The translations under genes and the position numbers were made by a program. Below, one piece after another: positions 10,101 to 21,730 of a DNA stretch of 64,000 nt. Below the pieces are notes generated by a model that was not told the origin of the DNA, searched no databases, and saw nothing but the letters and a program-made list of their open reading frames with translations. Source of the stretch: Pseudo-nitzschia pungens (lineage: Eukaryota; Bacillariophyta; Bacillariophyceae; Bacillariales; Bacillariaceae). Position 1 is the stretch's first letter. Each line of letters starts with the position of its first letter. The stretch spans positions 8,467,001 through 8,531,000 of the forward strand of contig CM074758.1 of assembly GCA_037355855.1 (NCBI GenBank). Direction: 5' to 3'.

Positions 10101-11263
10101 CCTAGCCGAAACCTTCCCGTCGATGGCTCTCTCCCTCCGGAACGGAATGGATTGGGCTGGGGTGGGATGAGATGAGATGGGTTGGATCAAGTTGATTCAA
10201 CGCGTGTCGGAGTTGCTTCGCGCTTGAGTGAGTGTGCGGTGCTATACTTTGTCGCGCTACTATCGCAGAGGCAACTTGAAGAATAGGTCCGTAGCTAGTA
10301 GCTATGCACAATTGGGTTTGAGATGAGATAGGTTTGAGGTTCTTCCCAGTTGCACCCCGTGTCAAAATTAAGAAGCAATACAACTTTTTGCGGAACTTGC
10401 AATTCTAATTTTGCCCCGTGGGGCACTTTCAGCTTGTCCAAAAAAGAAGACGATAGTTAATTGCGGGTGAACGATGTTTCGCGGCGCGATGAATCGAGAC
10501 TGATGCCAATTCCATCGGCGACTAGCACATGTACGTGTTCTATGTAAAGCGGTTCAGCGGGTTTCGTACGTAACGGATTTCTACCGGCACACGGGACCCC
10601 TACCGGCACGGAGTGACATTCCTCGAAGCACACAACTAGCGATACAACGTTGGCGTTAGAGAATCCATTCGAGTTCTTTCGTTGGAGCGGGGACAAATCC
10701 TACCGGTACGTGAAACAAACTATCGTTCATCGTTCCGCATTCCACGAACTAACAAAAGCCAGACGGGAGCGACTGTCGTCCGACAAAACCCTGCCGGCCT
10801 CGGTCATTCCGCGCCAACATTCAGGGCCCTGGTTACGGGTTACGGGCATCGTACTTGTAACGATCGTAGCAATGAGTCGTATCTATAGGTCTTACTACAT
10901 ACTGTATTTACTACATACTATTAGTATTATGAATAGGTAGGATAAAAAACGCGTCATCAATGACATCACTCAACGATCGATCATCAAAATTCACTTCACT
11001 CTTAACATCTTACGAGTAATTAGTATTAGGAGTAAGGTTACGAGTACGAGTAAGCTTACTTCACAACGTTCTTTTTTCGTACGTAGGGACGACTCCGCAT
11101 CTAGCATGTACTAGATCAAACGGGCAGAGTTTTCTGAACTAAGGTGGATTGGGATTGATTCATTCGTTCATTATTCGTTCTTTCTTTCTCACTGAAACTC
11201 GACAGAGTACCATCTGCTGGTCGAACGCTAGACAAGGAAAGCATCCCCGTCCAACAAGTCACC
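10101..11263. other. Intergenic between divergent genes
   Basis: About 1.1 kb separates two divergent genes and should contain both promoters. It holds TACCGGTA at 10701-10708 and GTAAGGTTAC at 11032-11041, followed by GTAAGCTTAC. The short ORFs here show no family signal. Confidence 0.5.
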
Positions 11264-12784
11264 ATGAAGTTCTCGCTCGCTTCTTCCATGCTGCTCGCGG
11301 CGCTCGCGTCCAGACAGGCGTCCGCCTTTTGCCCCCCGACACCACAAACATCGGCATCGGCATCGGCAACGTCCACCGGACTGTCGATGGCGCTGACGTT
11401 GTACGGATCACAGGGATCCCGGTCCCCCCTGGTCAACTGGGGCGCAAGCGAGATCGGCCTCGATCTGACCATGGGCAACCTGGCGACGAACCCTCACCCC
11501 TTTGGGCAGATTCCCTGTCTGACCGACGACGACAACGTCCTGGTCTTTGAGTCGGGGGCCATCCTGCAATACCTCTACGCCAAGGCGGCGGAAACCAACG
11601 GAGACTCGGAATCCCGAAAGGCGGCCATCACATCCTGGATATCGTGTACGTACCGCACATCAACCATTCGAATGCAATGGATTGGAATAACGGATCGAAA
11701 TCCGGGTCGAATGGGAGGCAATTGAGATCGAATCGACGGCAAGGAATATGCTATGCTGTGCAATGCGACAACCATACGGTGGTATCCCAAAACCAGTGCC
11801 ACGGCGGGATCAAGTTTCCCGCTGCTGGAACGTGCAAACCCATGCGATTGTTGCTGTTCGGCGTTCCAAAAATCGATCTTCCATCCGTCGGAATAGAACC
11901 CGCGCTGCTTCAAAGAATGAATGAATCGACCAGCTCTGTTCGAACCTTTGCATACGTGGGTCGCATCGAGTGTTGCGTGCATTGAAGCTGCCATCATCAC
12001 CACTTCTACTGCTTTGGGTGTCTCATCATCGATGTCTTGTCTGTTTCGTTTTCGTTTCATTGGTCGCGGTATCTTTCCCTGCACACCACACCGTCCAATC
12101 CACAGGGGCCAACGCCAGCCTCGACCCAATCTGTTTCATCGAAACACCCGAAGGCAAAGTGTACGTAACCGAAACAAAAGGAAAAGATTCTTGGCTGGTT
12201 AGGCGGGAATTTTAGTCACGATCGCGATGCGTTGTGCCGCAGTCCTCTGATTCAACGAATGACTTGTCTCTCATCGACATCGTATTGTGCCAATTGTTCA
12301 CTCCTTGCCTTGCCTTGCCTTGCGTTGGAATTCGTGCGTCATGACACCTGGAATGGTTGCGACGAAAACTCGTTCTGGGACGATCTACCGATTTGTTTCA
12401 CACAATACATTGCACGATACACAAACAAACACACTATCAAACACACTAAAAAACACACGCAGATACGACACCGGCTTGAAGAAACCCAACAAGCGCATCG
12501 ATGTCCTCGACAAGCTCCTTTCCAAGCAAGAATTCCTGGTCGAGGGGGGATTTTCTCTCGCCGACGTTGCGGTTGCATCCTACCTGCTGTACGTTCCGCA
12601 ATTCTTTCAGGGGGTCAACCTCTCTCGATGGCCCAACGTCGTCGCCTACATGAAGCGATGCGCGGAACGCGAGGCCTACGGAGCAGCATTCGGACCCAAC
12701 GTTCAGAACTATCTCGTCGCGGCGTGCGAAGGAATGATGATCTCCGGAAACGACGACAAGAAAAAGTTGTTCGGAATGTTTTAA
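11264..12784 (+). CDS. Plastid-directed glutathione S-transferase-like protein
   Basis: Three exons, 11264-11645, 12106-12160 and 12463-12784, join in frame to 252 residues. The introns are 460 and 302 bases, both with GTACGT donors and AG acceptors. The second exon is only 55 bases (WANASLDPICFIETPEGKV). Residues 1-21 form a signal peptide ending in QASAFCPP, an ASAFAP-type plastid-targeting junction. A thioredoxin-like GST N-domain follows (TLYGSQGSRSPLVNW, FGQIPCLTDDD, FESGAILQYL). The C-domain has KKPNKRIDVLDKLL and the N-capping box region FSLADVAVASYLLYVP. GSTs conjugate glutathione or reduce peroxides; the substrate cannot be told. Splice-site choice is supported by unbroken family similarity across both joins. 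Confidence 0.85.
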
Positions 12785-13432
12785 ATATATATAGAGAGAG
12801 AGAACGAGACGGGACAGCGGTACGGGTACGCACTCGATGTAGAAACACCATAGCTACGCCGCTGTGTTGATGGGGAACGATCGTTCGAAGAGTACCGGTG
12901 AGCACCCTGTTGTCGACCTTTAATATTGAATATACAAAACTAATGCTTAAGAATTTGGCCATTTCAAAAGATACTGAGTCCGCATGTGCAACACACTTCA
13001 CTGTCTTTCCGTTCACGCGATTGCACTCTTTGACGAGAATTTCGTGGTCCATAATCTTGTGTCAGCTGTCTTTCGTGCCCTAACTAGACATGGCGTTCCT
13101 CCTTACCGCTGGTTGGCTGCTAGGAAAGAACACTAGACTTTACTTATCCATTACAAAATCATATTCTTTGACAGGCATCTACGGATTCATAAGGAGCAAG
13201 ATGGAATCAGCACCAACACATCGCCAACAGAAGCCGAAACAAAAGGTATGACTATGACAGGGCAGCAAAACCTACTGCTGATATACTCCCCATAGTAGTT
13301 TGAACTCGCAGTCGATGCGTTGTGAGCCTTAGATGATCGCTTTTGATTTGCATAGTATAAATCAATATGTACATGGAGATGTCTGTGAGCAGACATCAAT
13401 TAAATGTGATTTGAGTTTTAAATCATATTGCA
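12785..13432. other. Convergent intergenic region
   Basis: About 650 bases between the 3' ends of the GST and kinase genes. It begins with a TATATATAGAGAGAGAG run. No coding signal was found. Confidence 0.5.
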
Positions 13433-15637
13433 TCAACTTCGTTCAAAGTTAAACCTGTGATCTAGCGACGCTAAGAGCAGGTCATGCCCTCGAACGCGTT
13501 CTTCCCCACCAATGGTGCGACTTTCCACACGTTCCTCGATCACGCGAACGTCCCGTTTTTCGGAACACTCATAGAGGGCACTCAAGGAAATATCCAAAGT
13601 GGAAATTCTGGATCGCTTGTTCGGACCATTGCTCGTAGTAAACCCTCTTCGCTTATTTGTGCCATTCGCTGAGCAACTAGCGGCTTCTCCCAGAGATCTC
13701 ATCAATCGAGCTCGAACCAATTCCAAATTGGCCGAGATCGATCCGCGTCGGACACGGTTGTTTTCTTGTCGGATCCACGCATTTTTTATTGCGTCAACAG
13801 CGGAGATCCGTTGCTGGGGATCATGGTGAAGCATTGAGCGAACAACACCCTTGGCTTCCTCGGAGATATCGTTCCAATATGCCTCGGGGAACTCAACGAT
13901 ATTCTCGAGGAAGACGGGGGGATATCCACACAATACAATATAAAGTGTAACGCCCAGAGAGAAAATATCCGCAGCTGGTCCGATACAGCTTCCGTGAAAA
14001 CCTTCGGGAGGAGTGTTTATGGATTCAAACAAAATTCCGGGAGTGGATGGCGACAACTCACCATCGCTTGAGAGTTCTGATACTGGAGTTTGAGTTCGTT
14101 GGTGAAGCCGCGCCAAGCCAAAGTCGCACAGCTTGACCTGGATATCGGATTCATCATTATTGAGAAGAAGAATATTCTCGGCCTTTATGTCTCTGTGGAC
14201 AATCCCGAGGGCATGAAGTTCCACCAACGCCTTCAGTATTTGGTTCGTTATACGTGCCGCCTGCGATTCCGAAAACCTCCCCCTTCGGAACGAGGACCTT
14301 TGAGTACTTTTGCGCTTAATTGCATCAAAGAGCTCACCACCTCTGCAAAACTCGGTGACGAGATGGATTTCTTCGTCTGTTTCAAAGACGTCATACAGAG
14401 TTAGAACATATGGATTGTCACGTAGCAGTTTCATGATCTCCCACTCATCCATATGTTTTGAACCTTTTGGTCTCCGCAACCTCCTTGAACGCAACGCATC
14501 GAACTTCGAGATACTTTTGATTGCAACTTTCTTGCCATCTCTAATCCTAAGAGCTGATCGAACCGTTGAAAATGCACCGTGGCCTATGACCTTACAACCG
14601 GGTGCTCGAAGGTTGTACTCATTCTCCAAGACTTGACTCGCATCGCATCCAGTCAGACGAACTGTCTCTTCCGGTTTGCGGTAGGCCGATAGTGTAAGTT
14701 TCTTATGCTTTCTCGAGGATATTCGCTTCACTGTAGACACTGACGTTGCCATTGAGGACCTTATTGGGGTCCTCTTTTCTGATGTTGATTGTTTTGATGC
14801 AGATGAAACAGGAGATGATGTGGACGCGGAAAAACGTTGTGATTCTGACAATGTTGGCATTCGTATCCTCCCCAACGCATTTTCACTTTCATTGGCATTC
14901 ACAATCTCAACTGATGCTGTTCGTTCGGCAGCAGCAAGCTTTTCTAGGTGGTGTTCTACTGTAGTCGGTGATCCTACCTCAAGCATGCGATGAAGCGGGA
15001 GTGTTGCTAATCGAGATGATACAGTGTCTTGAGTATCTACTTCCGGTTCCATTGTTGGCACCGGATCATGCACGTGGTTGTGATGCAGTTGTTCTTTTCC
15101 TTTTTCCATGACAGTAGTTCCGACATCCGTAAATGCCGTGTTCTGCAAGTCAAAGAAGATACCACCAGTTAGTGTTCGGATGAGGTCCTGTTGTTGCACC
15201 CGCGGTCCAGTAGGTTGCTTCTGACCAATGGTTCTTCCATCAGTTCGAGATCTTCTCTTCGATGCCATGGATAGTGTCACTGACTCCTTCCTTGGCGATA
15301 GATGATCCTTTTTGAAATTGCTGCTGCTGATGGTACTGCGTGGCGAAGTAGGTGTTGTACGTTGATTTCTTCCTGTCATGTTCACATGTTCTGTTTGCTG
15401 ATGCTTTCCTGACACCGGAAGATCGGATTTGTTCTGCGCGACCGAATTCGGCGCGCGACCAGAATTATTGATGCGTGACTGGGGAAGTGCATCGTGGATC
15501 GGAAGATTCATCAATCTTTTCGACGAACCTTTTTCCCTTCGGTGGTCGTGGACGATGCCACCTCCGCGATTACTGGAAAACATGCTGCCGCCCGAGAAAG
15601 CAAGGGATTTTTCGACTAAAGAGTCACTCGTGGGCAT
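13433..15637 (-). CDS. Serine/threonine protein kinase, CAMK-like
   Basis: A single exon encodes 734 residues from an ATG at 15637. The first 340 residues are Ser/Thr/Gln-rich, without a recognisable domain. The kinase domain spans about 345-625: glycine loop GHGAFSTV, VAIKSI with the ATP-binding Lys, a CAMK-like TLYDVFETDEEIHLVTEFC hinge with GGELFDAI, catalytic loop HRDIKAENILL, DFGLA, an activation segment with a long insert ending in PPEGF, and DIFSLGVTLYIVLCGYPPV. Catalytic Lys, Asp and DFG are intact, so it should be active. There are no EF hands, so it is not a plant-type CDPK. The basic C-terminal tail (about 630-734) could be autoregulatory, by inference. Confidence 0.9.
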   Translation of the reverse strand: MPTSDSLVEKSLAFSGGSMFSSNRGGGIVHDHRREKGSSKRLMNLPIHDALPQSRINNSGRAPNSVAQNKSDLPVSGKHQQTEHVNMTGRNQRTTPTSPRSTISSSNFKKDHLSPRKESVTLSMASKRRSRTDGRTIGQKQPTGPRVQQQDLIRTLTGGIFFDLQNTAFTDVGTTVMEKGKEQLHHNHVHDPVPTMEPEVDTQDTVSSRLATLPLHRMLEVGSPTTVEHHLEKLAAAERTASVEIVNANESENALGRIRMPTLSESQRFSASTSSPVSSASKQSTSEKRTPIRSSMATSVSTVKRISSRKHKKLTLSAYRKPEETVRLTGCDASQVLENEYNLRAPGCKVIGHGAFSTVRSALRIRDGKKVAIKSISKFDALRSRRLRRPKGSKHMDEWEIMKLLRDNPYVLTLYDVFETDEEIHLVTEFCRGGELFDAIKRKSTQRSSFRRGRFSESQAARITNQILKALVELHALGIVHRDIKAENILLLNNDESDIQVKLCDFGLARLHQRTQTPVSELSSDGELSPSTPGILFESINTPPEGFHGSCIGPAADIFSLGVTLYIVLCGYPPVFLENIVEFPEAYWNDISEEAKGVVRSMLHHDPQQRISAVDAIKNAWIRQENNRVRRGSISANLELVRARLMRSLGEAASCSANGTNKRRGFTTSNGPNKRSRISTLDISLSALYECSEKRDVRVIEERVESRTIGGEERVRGHDLLLASLDHRFNFERS

Positions 15638-17926
15638 CTGCTGTGGTTAATCCGGTCTGGGGAGCAGGTAAGCTTTGCTCTTCAGTCAATAGATGGATCT
15701 ATCTTCGATGTAAGTAGCGTGGATGACGTTCAATGCATGACGGGAAGATCGAAAGAGCGAAGAAAATTGAATCGGGGATGGAATCGAGAGAGGCAAAAAC
15801 CGAATAAAGTTAGCGTTCGAGGATCAAGGGAGAAATATTTTTAAAAGTACAGGAGGTAGTGGTGCCATCGCGTTCACACGATTCCAAAGGTCTCGTTCGT
15901 ATGAGTACTGGAGTTTACACGTTGTAAAATTCATCCGTGCTTGGATAAGAAAAGGCAGTCATTCAACAATCCATTCCGATGCTGCGTTATGTTATCCTTG
16001 CATATGTAGACGATACTCAAGAATAAGCCCCAAAATACGGCGATACCAAATGCTGTCTGCGCCATAATACGAGTAGAACAGTACGCAATACCCAGTACTG
16101 TACTTCGTATTATTTTGCTTCTTCCGCTGAATGATCCATTTCAAACGTGCGGATAGACGAGCAACCAAACATATCCCTGGAGATGATTCTCCGAGAGATG
16201 ATTCTTGCCATGATCGGAACAAGATACCGAGCGCACCATGTTGAATGACCGATACTACCTTTGTTCAGAGTCCATTGTAAGAGTCTGCCCAGCCCCGGTT
16301 TTTTAAAAATTGTTGTTCTTCGATCTAACGGACGGGGAGAACTCTTGGACTACAACGATGCGCGATTCGCGCATATCGCTGCAGGGATGATGTCTGTCCG
16401 TCTATCAGCAAAACACGATTCCGCATTCATTCATTACATCGCGTGATTCGAGCAGCAGAGCGGATACTACTCGTTCCCTGCAACATGCTGCTTTGCGGCA
16501 GCAGCTTGTCGACGGCATCGAAATGATGACAGAAGGCAAGATGTAGTGAAGTAATGGAAGTTTCGATTACACCAGTACAATAATCGCATGCGCCGTCCTC
16601 AACAGAAGTCGTTCCCTGATACTTTGGGTTCAAAGACCGAAAAGATCCGAAATGTATCCCGTTTGAACTGACAGAGAAAGGAGCTCTGCTTCGGCGTCTG
16701 GAAAATTCTGGAAGGATTCCCACCGATCACGAAGATGCCCGTGGGAATTTTTGACTCCGAACACAGGATCTGTTTATTGATGTATGGGTGAATACGATTT
16801 CTAGTTTGGTTGTTCGTCTGGGGAAATATGCACGAACAACGAAGCCCGACGGCACCGACGAAATCTTTGCTCAGGAAGTTGCTCACCTGCGGGATCGAAG
16901 CGCCAACTATCGAATCAAATGTGTATTTTTTCGTTTTTGTGTTGTCGTTTGCTGTGTTGACACTTAGTTGATGGCACCATGAAATCTTTTTGATGATGAG
17001 ATGCTTTGATGGTTTTGAAAAAGGTAGCAGTAAACGTGTGTTTTCCGTGTAAGAAGAATGAGTTTCGAGTTACAGTACAAATCAACAGATTGTTTTTTGA
17101 GGTGTCTCTGTCTGATATTAGGTTTTCAGGTTGCACCTTCGACGAATGGCAGCGGTGGATCTTTTCTCTATCTTTTCCGCGAAGGCCAGGAACTTGATAT
17201 TCAACAACCTTTGACCATTCGACATCATTCGATTGGAAAAAAACGTCACATACCCACCAAATTGCACTTATGGTTAAAGTGCAACATCCTTAAGTAAAAT
17301 ATCGACACGTATTTGGTCGCGTGGGGGAATACAAATGACGTAAACATATCTGATTCGATGAAAAAAATCGAACACATCACCGGTTCCCGGTTCTAATCGA
17401 GAGGATCTTGATGTTTTTGATGTGTCTTCCGGATTCAGTGGTTCGTAACCGCTACTGGAATCTAGTGTCATAGACATAATGTACGGTAGGCAATAATAGG
17501 GCCAGAACAAAATCATCGTCCGGCACAAGTGACTTTTAATTATTCTGATTGCAGATTTCGAAGCATGTTAAGATAGTTGACAGCAGTTGGTGATGGAAAT
17601 CTGTCACCTGTGATGTGATGTTACTGGTATTATTCCATCAGTCCTCCACACGCACCAGTGTACACGTGCAGTCAAACTGTATGAAGTCAACATACTTGAT
17701 CAAGTACGATTTAAAACGCACTTGGCTCCACCCTCTTCATCCAGCAGTTGGTGGAACTTGCTCAGTCTTTGACTGTATAGGCACTCACGATCAGGCCGAG
17801 TGCACCACCGCAAAATGGATTACATTGCCAAATGGGACTGCATGCGAAGATTTTTCTCTGGTGTTGCTAACGTAAATTACGAGTCGACGATGCATTGCAA
17901 CGATAAGAAGGAATAGACAAGAAAGG
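15638..17926. other. Gene-poor region, nothing supported
   Basis: About 2.3 kb in which the longest ORFs are under 100 codons and none shows family signatures. It probably holds the kinase promoter at its left and UTR or degenerate sequence elsewhere. Confidence 0.4.
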
Positions 17927-18178
17927 ATGGACACCACCGACATCCAAGCCGCTAAGATCTCATTTGCTCAATCGCAATCGCCACCAATAGATCCTTGTAC
18001 GAATACAAGTTGCAAGTTCACTGGGTGTACCTGTGGGGGAAAATGCGGATGCCATGTGCAGAAGTCTGGTTGTAGTGGGGGAAACACCGATAAGGATAAT
18101 GACGACGATCTAGTTCGCTGCGACCCCTGTCGGGAATTCAAGAAAAAAATGAATGAGGAAAAAAAGAAACAGAAGTAG
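17927..18178 (+). CDS. Small cysteine-rich, metallothionein-like protein
   Basis: An 83-residue ORF has a central cysteine cluster CxxxxCxxxxCxCxxxCxCH (residues about 24-43), a further Cys after five residues, and a CxxC (RCDPC) near residue 65. Its end is Lys/Glu-rich and carries no signal peptide. The CxC/CxxxC spacing resembles metal-thiolate proteins, so copper, zinc or cadmium binding in the cytosol is the likeliest role. This is inferred from composition. The size, the clean ATG and the density of Cys make chance coding unlikely, but no homologue can be named. Confidence 0.55.
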   Translation: MDTTDIQAAKISFAQSQSPPIDPCTNTSCKFTGCTCGGKCGCHVQKSGCSGGNTDKDNDDDLVRCDPCREFKKKMNEEKKKQK

Positions 18179-18590
18179 GGATGATAGCGATAAACTTTTC
18201 TACCATTTTGTGTGAATACATTTCAGAAGATGTTGACAGGACTAATATTGCCTTTGGACCCTTTGTCACAGCATGAGCTTTTTTTTAAAAAAAACATCAT
18301 GAAATCTCTGTCGACAAAAATACCGAAAGCAAAAAACATTAGTCATTATCTGCATTTGCAAGCGGTCATGACGCCATCAAAGAATGGTCTTAGGCGAAGT
18401 GCACCAAATTAGCAATTCGACAACCTACACATCATCGCAATGGATGAAGATGAGCGAAATCGAAATATGTTTCTTTCGTGAAATAGTAAGTTATATTTGT
18501 ATTATAAACAAAAATTTGTAAACAAAGCCATTCAGATCTCGATACTCCTCTCAACATTACTTAAAACATTATGACTTGTACGTTTAGTTT
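18179..18590. other. Convergent intergenic region
   Basis: About 410 bases, AT-rich, between the 3' ends of the Cys-rich gene and the ankyrin gene. Nothing else was recognised. Confidence 0.4.
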
Positions 18591-20084
18591 CTATTCACGG
18601 CATGATTCAGAATCGACGACACGGCTTGTACGATCTGACTCCCTTCGGTCTGGCTGGGAACTTTGACTTGACACTTTAATACTTCGTCCTCGCAATGACT
18701 TGTTTGATATGGCGGCGCTGAATGTGGGACTATCAATACTTTTCCAACCTGCTGGAGTTGCGTACGTGCTAGTATCTGACAGATGCTCGTTATTCCTTTG
18801 ATATTCTTCAACCTGCGGGGATATCGCGGTAGACAAGAGACGAATAGATTCAAGGGTCGATTCGAGCCATTCGGCGTGTTTGTTCAGTGTGTCCATGTCT
18901 TCAAGTGCTATTTCGAGATCTTCGGTCCGCTGCTCCAGTTGTTCACTTAGAGATTCAATCAGTGTTTTTGATTGCTCTAGCTCTTTTGAGAGATCATCAA
19001 CTTCTACTATCTTGACATCGAGTGCGACTTGTGTCTTAGCTTTTTCTTTTTTTGCCTTGTCTAGCAGTCCCTGTAATTGTCGATTTGCTGTCTTCATTGA
19101 TTTTTCTAATGATCCTACACGATCTAGGAACTCTTTTGTTTTCTCCTGAAGATGTTGATCTAGAGCTTCGAAGTCTTTGGATCGCAACTCAATTTCTTCT
19201 TCCTGTGCTTTCACGGTAGCTTCAAAATTAGCTATTTCTTTGGTATGAACGTCCTCTATCATCTTCAACTGTTGCGCTTGGAACTGCTCGTAGCCTTTAA
19301 TTCTCTGCTGATAATCTTTTTCCGTTCGTTCCCTTGCGTTTTTCGAAGCTCTTTCGAGCCAACTGGCTCGCTCCATACATTCAACTGCAACATTCCGATA
19401 ACCTTCACTCAGAATATTTTTCGCGTAGTCGATTGGAACTCTACCAAAGTAATCTTGGATCTCATAGGCCTCGGGATAGGAAGTCAAGAGGCACCTGTAG
19501 ACCTCTTCTTTAGTTTTTCCAGCCTTGCACGCAAGGTGCAACGGTAAGAAACCATCTTCGTCATCTACTAACTTAACTCCTTCGGGATAGAGAGACTCCA
19601 ATAACTCAATCACCTCCACCGACGCACCGCTAGCGCATGCGCAATGCAGGGGGAGGTATCCCTTGTTACCTTTGGTCATAACTGCCTTCTCGTTCGATTC
19701 AATCAACGCCTCAACAATATCAACGGGAGCATCATGTTTGCAAGCTTCGTGGAGCGCAAGATTGCCATCCGAAGTGCTGCTTGTCGATCTTCCAGTGAAT
19801 ATGACGTAAGCGGCATGGGGATCTTTCAGCAGACGGTACAGAAGCTGTTCCCATTTCTTTTTTTGAATGAGATCAAGAAGCTCGGCATTATTCGGTGATT
19901 CGAAAATGGCAGAAGAATCGTCTTCCTGGGAGGTCACTGAAGATATATTCTTCTTCTTCGATCGTCGCTTGGACTTTCCTTTGTTATTAAAAAGAACAGC
20001 TTCCATTCCTTCTTCCTGTCCGTCCACCTTGGTTGCCGTTCTATCGGCGATTGCTGGAGAGAATTTTAACTTTGCTCGGTCCAT
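18591..20084 (-). CDS. Ankyrin-repeat plus coiled-coil protein (497 aa)
   Basis: A single exon starts at an ATG at 20084. Residues about 65-230 hold four ankyrin-type repeats: GNLALHEACKHDAPVDIV, GYLPLHCACASGASVEVI, GFLPLHLACKAGKTKEEV, and DYFGRVPIDYAKN. Residues about 245-430 are a continuous coiled coil rich in Glu, Lys and Leu, followed by a Ser-rich tail. It is the shortest of the four paralogues in the window and the closest to a minimal form: a helix (WEQLLYRLLKDP), the ankyrins, a coil. No membrane segment or catalytic motif is present. Function is unknown; protein-protein scaffold is the conservative reading. Confidence 0.88.
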   Translation of the reverse strand: MDRAKLKFSPAIADRTATKVDGQEEGMEAVLFNNKGKSKRRSKKKNISSVTSQEDDSSAIFESPNNAELLDLIQKKKWEQLLYRLLKDPHAAYVIFTGRSTSSTSDGNLALHEACKHDAPVDIVEALIESNEKAVMTKGNKGYLPLHCACASGASVEVIELLESLYPEGVKLVDDEDGFLPLHLACKAGKTKEEVYRCLLTSYPEAYEIQDYFGRVPIDYAKNILSEGYRNVAVECMERASWLERASKNARERTEKDYQQRIKGYEQFQAQQLKMIEDVHTKEIANFEATVKAQEEEIELRSKDFEALDQHLQEKTKEFLDRVGSLEKSMKTANRQLQGLLDKAKKEKAKTQVALDVKIVEVDDLSKELEQSKTLIESLSEQLEQRTEDLEIALEDMDTLNKHAEWLESTLESIRLLSTAISPQVEEYQRNNEHLSDTSTYATPAGWKSIDSPTFSAAISNKSLRGRSIKVSSQSSQPDRRESDRTSRVVDSESCRE

Positions 20085-20710
20085 GATTTACTCTCGATCT
20101 CGCGACATTGAATTTGGTTTTTCGTCAACGGCAATTCAAGTGTTATGATTTCTGACGGTGAAGGAATCACCGAGTTCATAGTGAGTGTCTGGTTGATCCG
20201 AATCTGAAAACCGAAAAGAGCGTTGGGGAGCTGCCGTTTTGATGCTACAGATTGGAATTTCATGACAAAAAGTGAGCAATCCAAACGGAAGATAGCCAAG
20301 GTTAGATATTGGTCGTGCTATCGCCCAACGCCGACGTATCTGCTAAGTAATGTTTGATTTGAGGTCGCGCAGAGCGAAACTCAAGCTGGCAGAACTTTCG
20401 ATTTTGATGTATACCATCACTTCTTCTTCCCAACAACGAAAAAACGAAAGAATCGTTCTTCGATGCCGATTACGAGAAGTCGACGTATTTTCAGTACCAG
20501 CAAAAACAAAAGTATGGCGCAACTGGTTCAACTGAAAGAAGGTATCGAAAAAGACGAAAGCATTCGTGGAGTTCAATCAACACGAATACAACAATGAAAA
20601 CATCTTGAATTTGGTTAGAGGTTCGATAAATGTTGTGAAGAATTTTCCTGAGTGGGAACTTCGCTCAAAAGCGGGCAAAACCGATGTCAATTGTCAATTG
20701 CTAGTAGTTT

Positions 20711-20838
20711 GTACTACTATCAGCAGCAGTAATAGTAGTACTAGTACTAGTTCTACTAGTAGTATTACTAGTAGTAGTACTAGTAGTACTTCGAGCATTT
20801 CTAGTAGTACTAGTACTAGTACTAGTAGTAATACTAGT
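20711..20838. repeat. AGT/ACT trinucleotide microsatellite with ACTAGT palindromes
   Basis: Interspersed AGT and ACT triplets create many ACTAGT and AGTACT palindromes, so either strand can fold on itself. A chance ORF runs through it as Ser/Thr runs. Confidence 0.8.
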
Positions 20839-21188
20839 GACTTGTATGTTTCATTGCATGTCATCACAGCAGATGATGTTTGCAGCAAGACCATAGTAGT
20901 AGCTAACTTTTGAAACCTTTTGATAGTGCCAATAGCTCCCATTCCAAAGATTGCATCTTTTTTCTTTCTTAGAGCCCTCGCTGTTTCCAAGTAAACCTTA
21001 ACTAGTAGTACTAGTACTAGCAAAAACAAGATTCCTGGTATAAGTCACCCTCCTGCAAGAACCAAAGGTGCACACAAAAAAGGATCTTGCTGTGGTAGAA
21101 ATTATGAACGAAAATTTCTCAGTTACTCCTGGATCCTTTCACGTCCAGTTGTAGCTACTAGTATGATCTGACAAAAATTGCCACAAAT

Positions 21189-21218
21189 GCATGCAGGCAT
21201 GCCGGCATGCCTGCATGC
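21189..21218. repeat. Perfect 30-base palindrome
   Basis: The arm GCATGCAGGCATGCC is followed immediately by its reverse complement, with no spacer. The arm itself contains two GCATGC palindromes. Confidence 0.9.
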
Positions 21219-21730
21219 CTGTTGTGAATCAGCGTCTTCAATTCCATTAACACCTTGAATGATGATGTTTATACTATTACTACTAGTACAGCAGGCACTT
21301 CTTCTCCTTCTTGTTTTTGGTGGTCTTGTCCAGCATCCATCATCGTCATTGTTTACTCTCCTCATCCAGCAGTCAACAGGATAGTAATTCAAAATGGAGG
21401 ACAATCCTCTTCTTGTAGCTAAATTGAAATCAATTGAATGGGGTGAAACGCCATAGAAGACACTGTCATTTTGGATGAAGTGCGAATGATGATGGATAAT
21501 TGATTCTATGAGTGTTGGACCTAAACCTTACTTGTACTCGTATCATTTTTGGACGATTCATCCACTTCCTTTCGAAAACAGATGCCAACCAATTGCGACA
21601 AGACAGAAGATACCAGATACCAGGCAGTTGCCGCACGGTCCCATTACCCACACTCGTAACTCGTATGGATCCCATATCCCATCATCCATCGTCCCATCTT
21701 AATGACTGTCTGGGTGCTTTGTTGTAGACA

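Larger units (their letters stand above)
20085..21730. other. Intergenic region with microsatellite and long palindrome
   Basis: About 1.6 kb between divergent genes with no supported gene. It contains an ACT/AGT-rich microsatellite (20711-20838, with an outlier near 21001-21020) and a 30-base perfect palindrome at 21189-21218. Confidence 0.5.

Noticed and set aside
7414..10170. Several plus-strand ORFs of 100-207 codons opposite the ankyrin gene
   Set aside because: They are antisense shadows of a GC-rich, low-complexity coding region and show no family signature.
17615..17875. 86-codon ORF upstream of the Cys-rich gene
   Set aside because: There is no domain, signal peptide or composition bias. 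It could be 5' UTR or chance.
20566..20913. 115-codon Ser/Thr-rich ORF
   Set aside because: It translates the AGT/ACT microsatellite.
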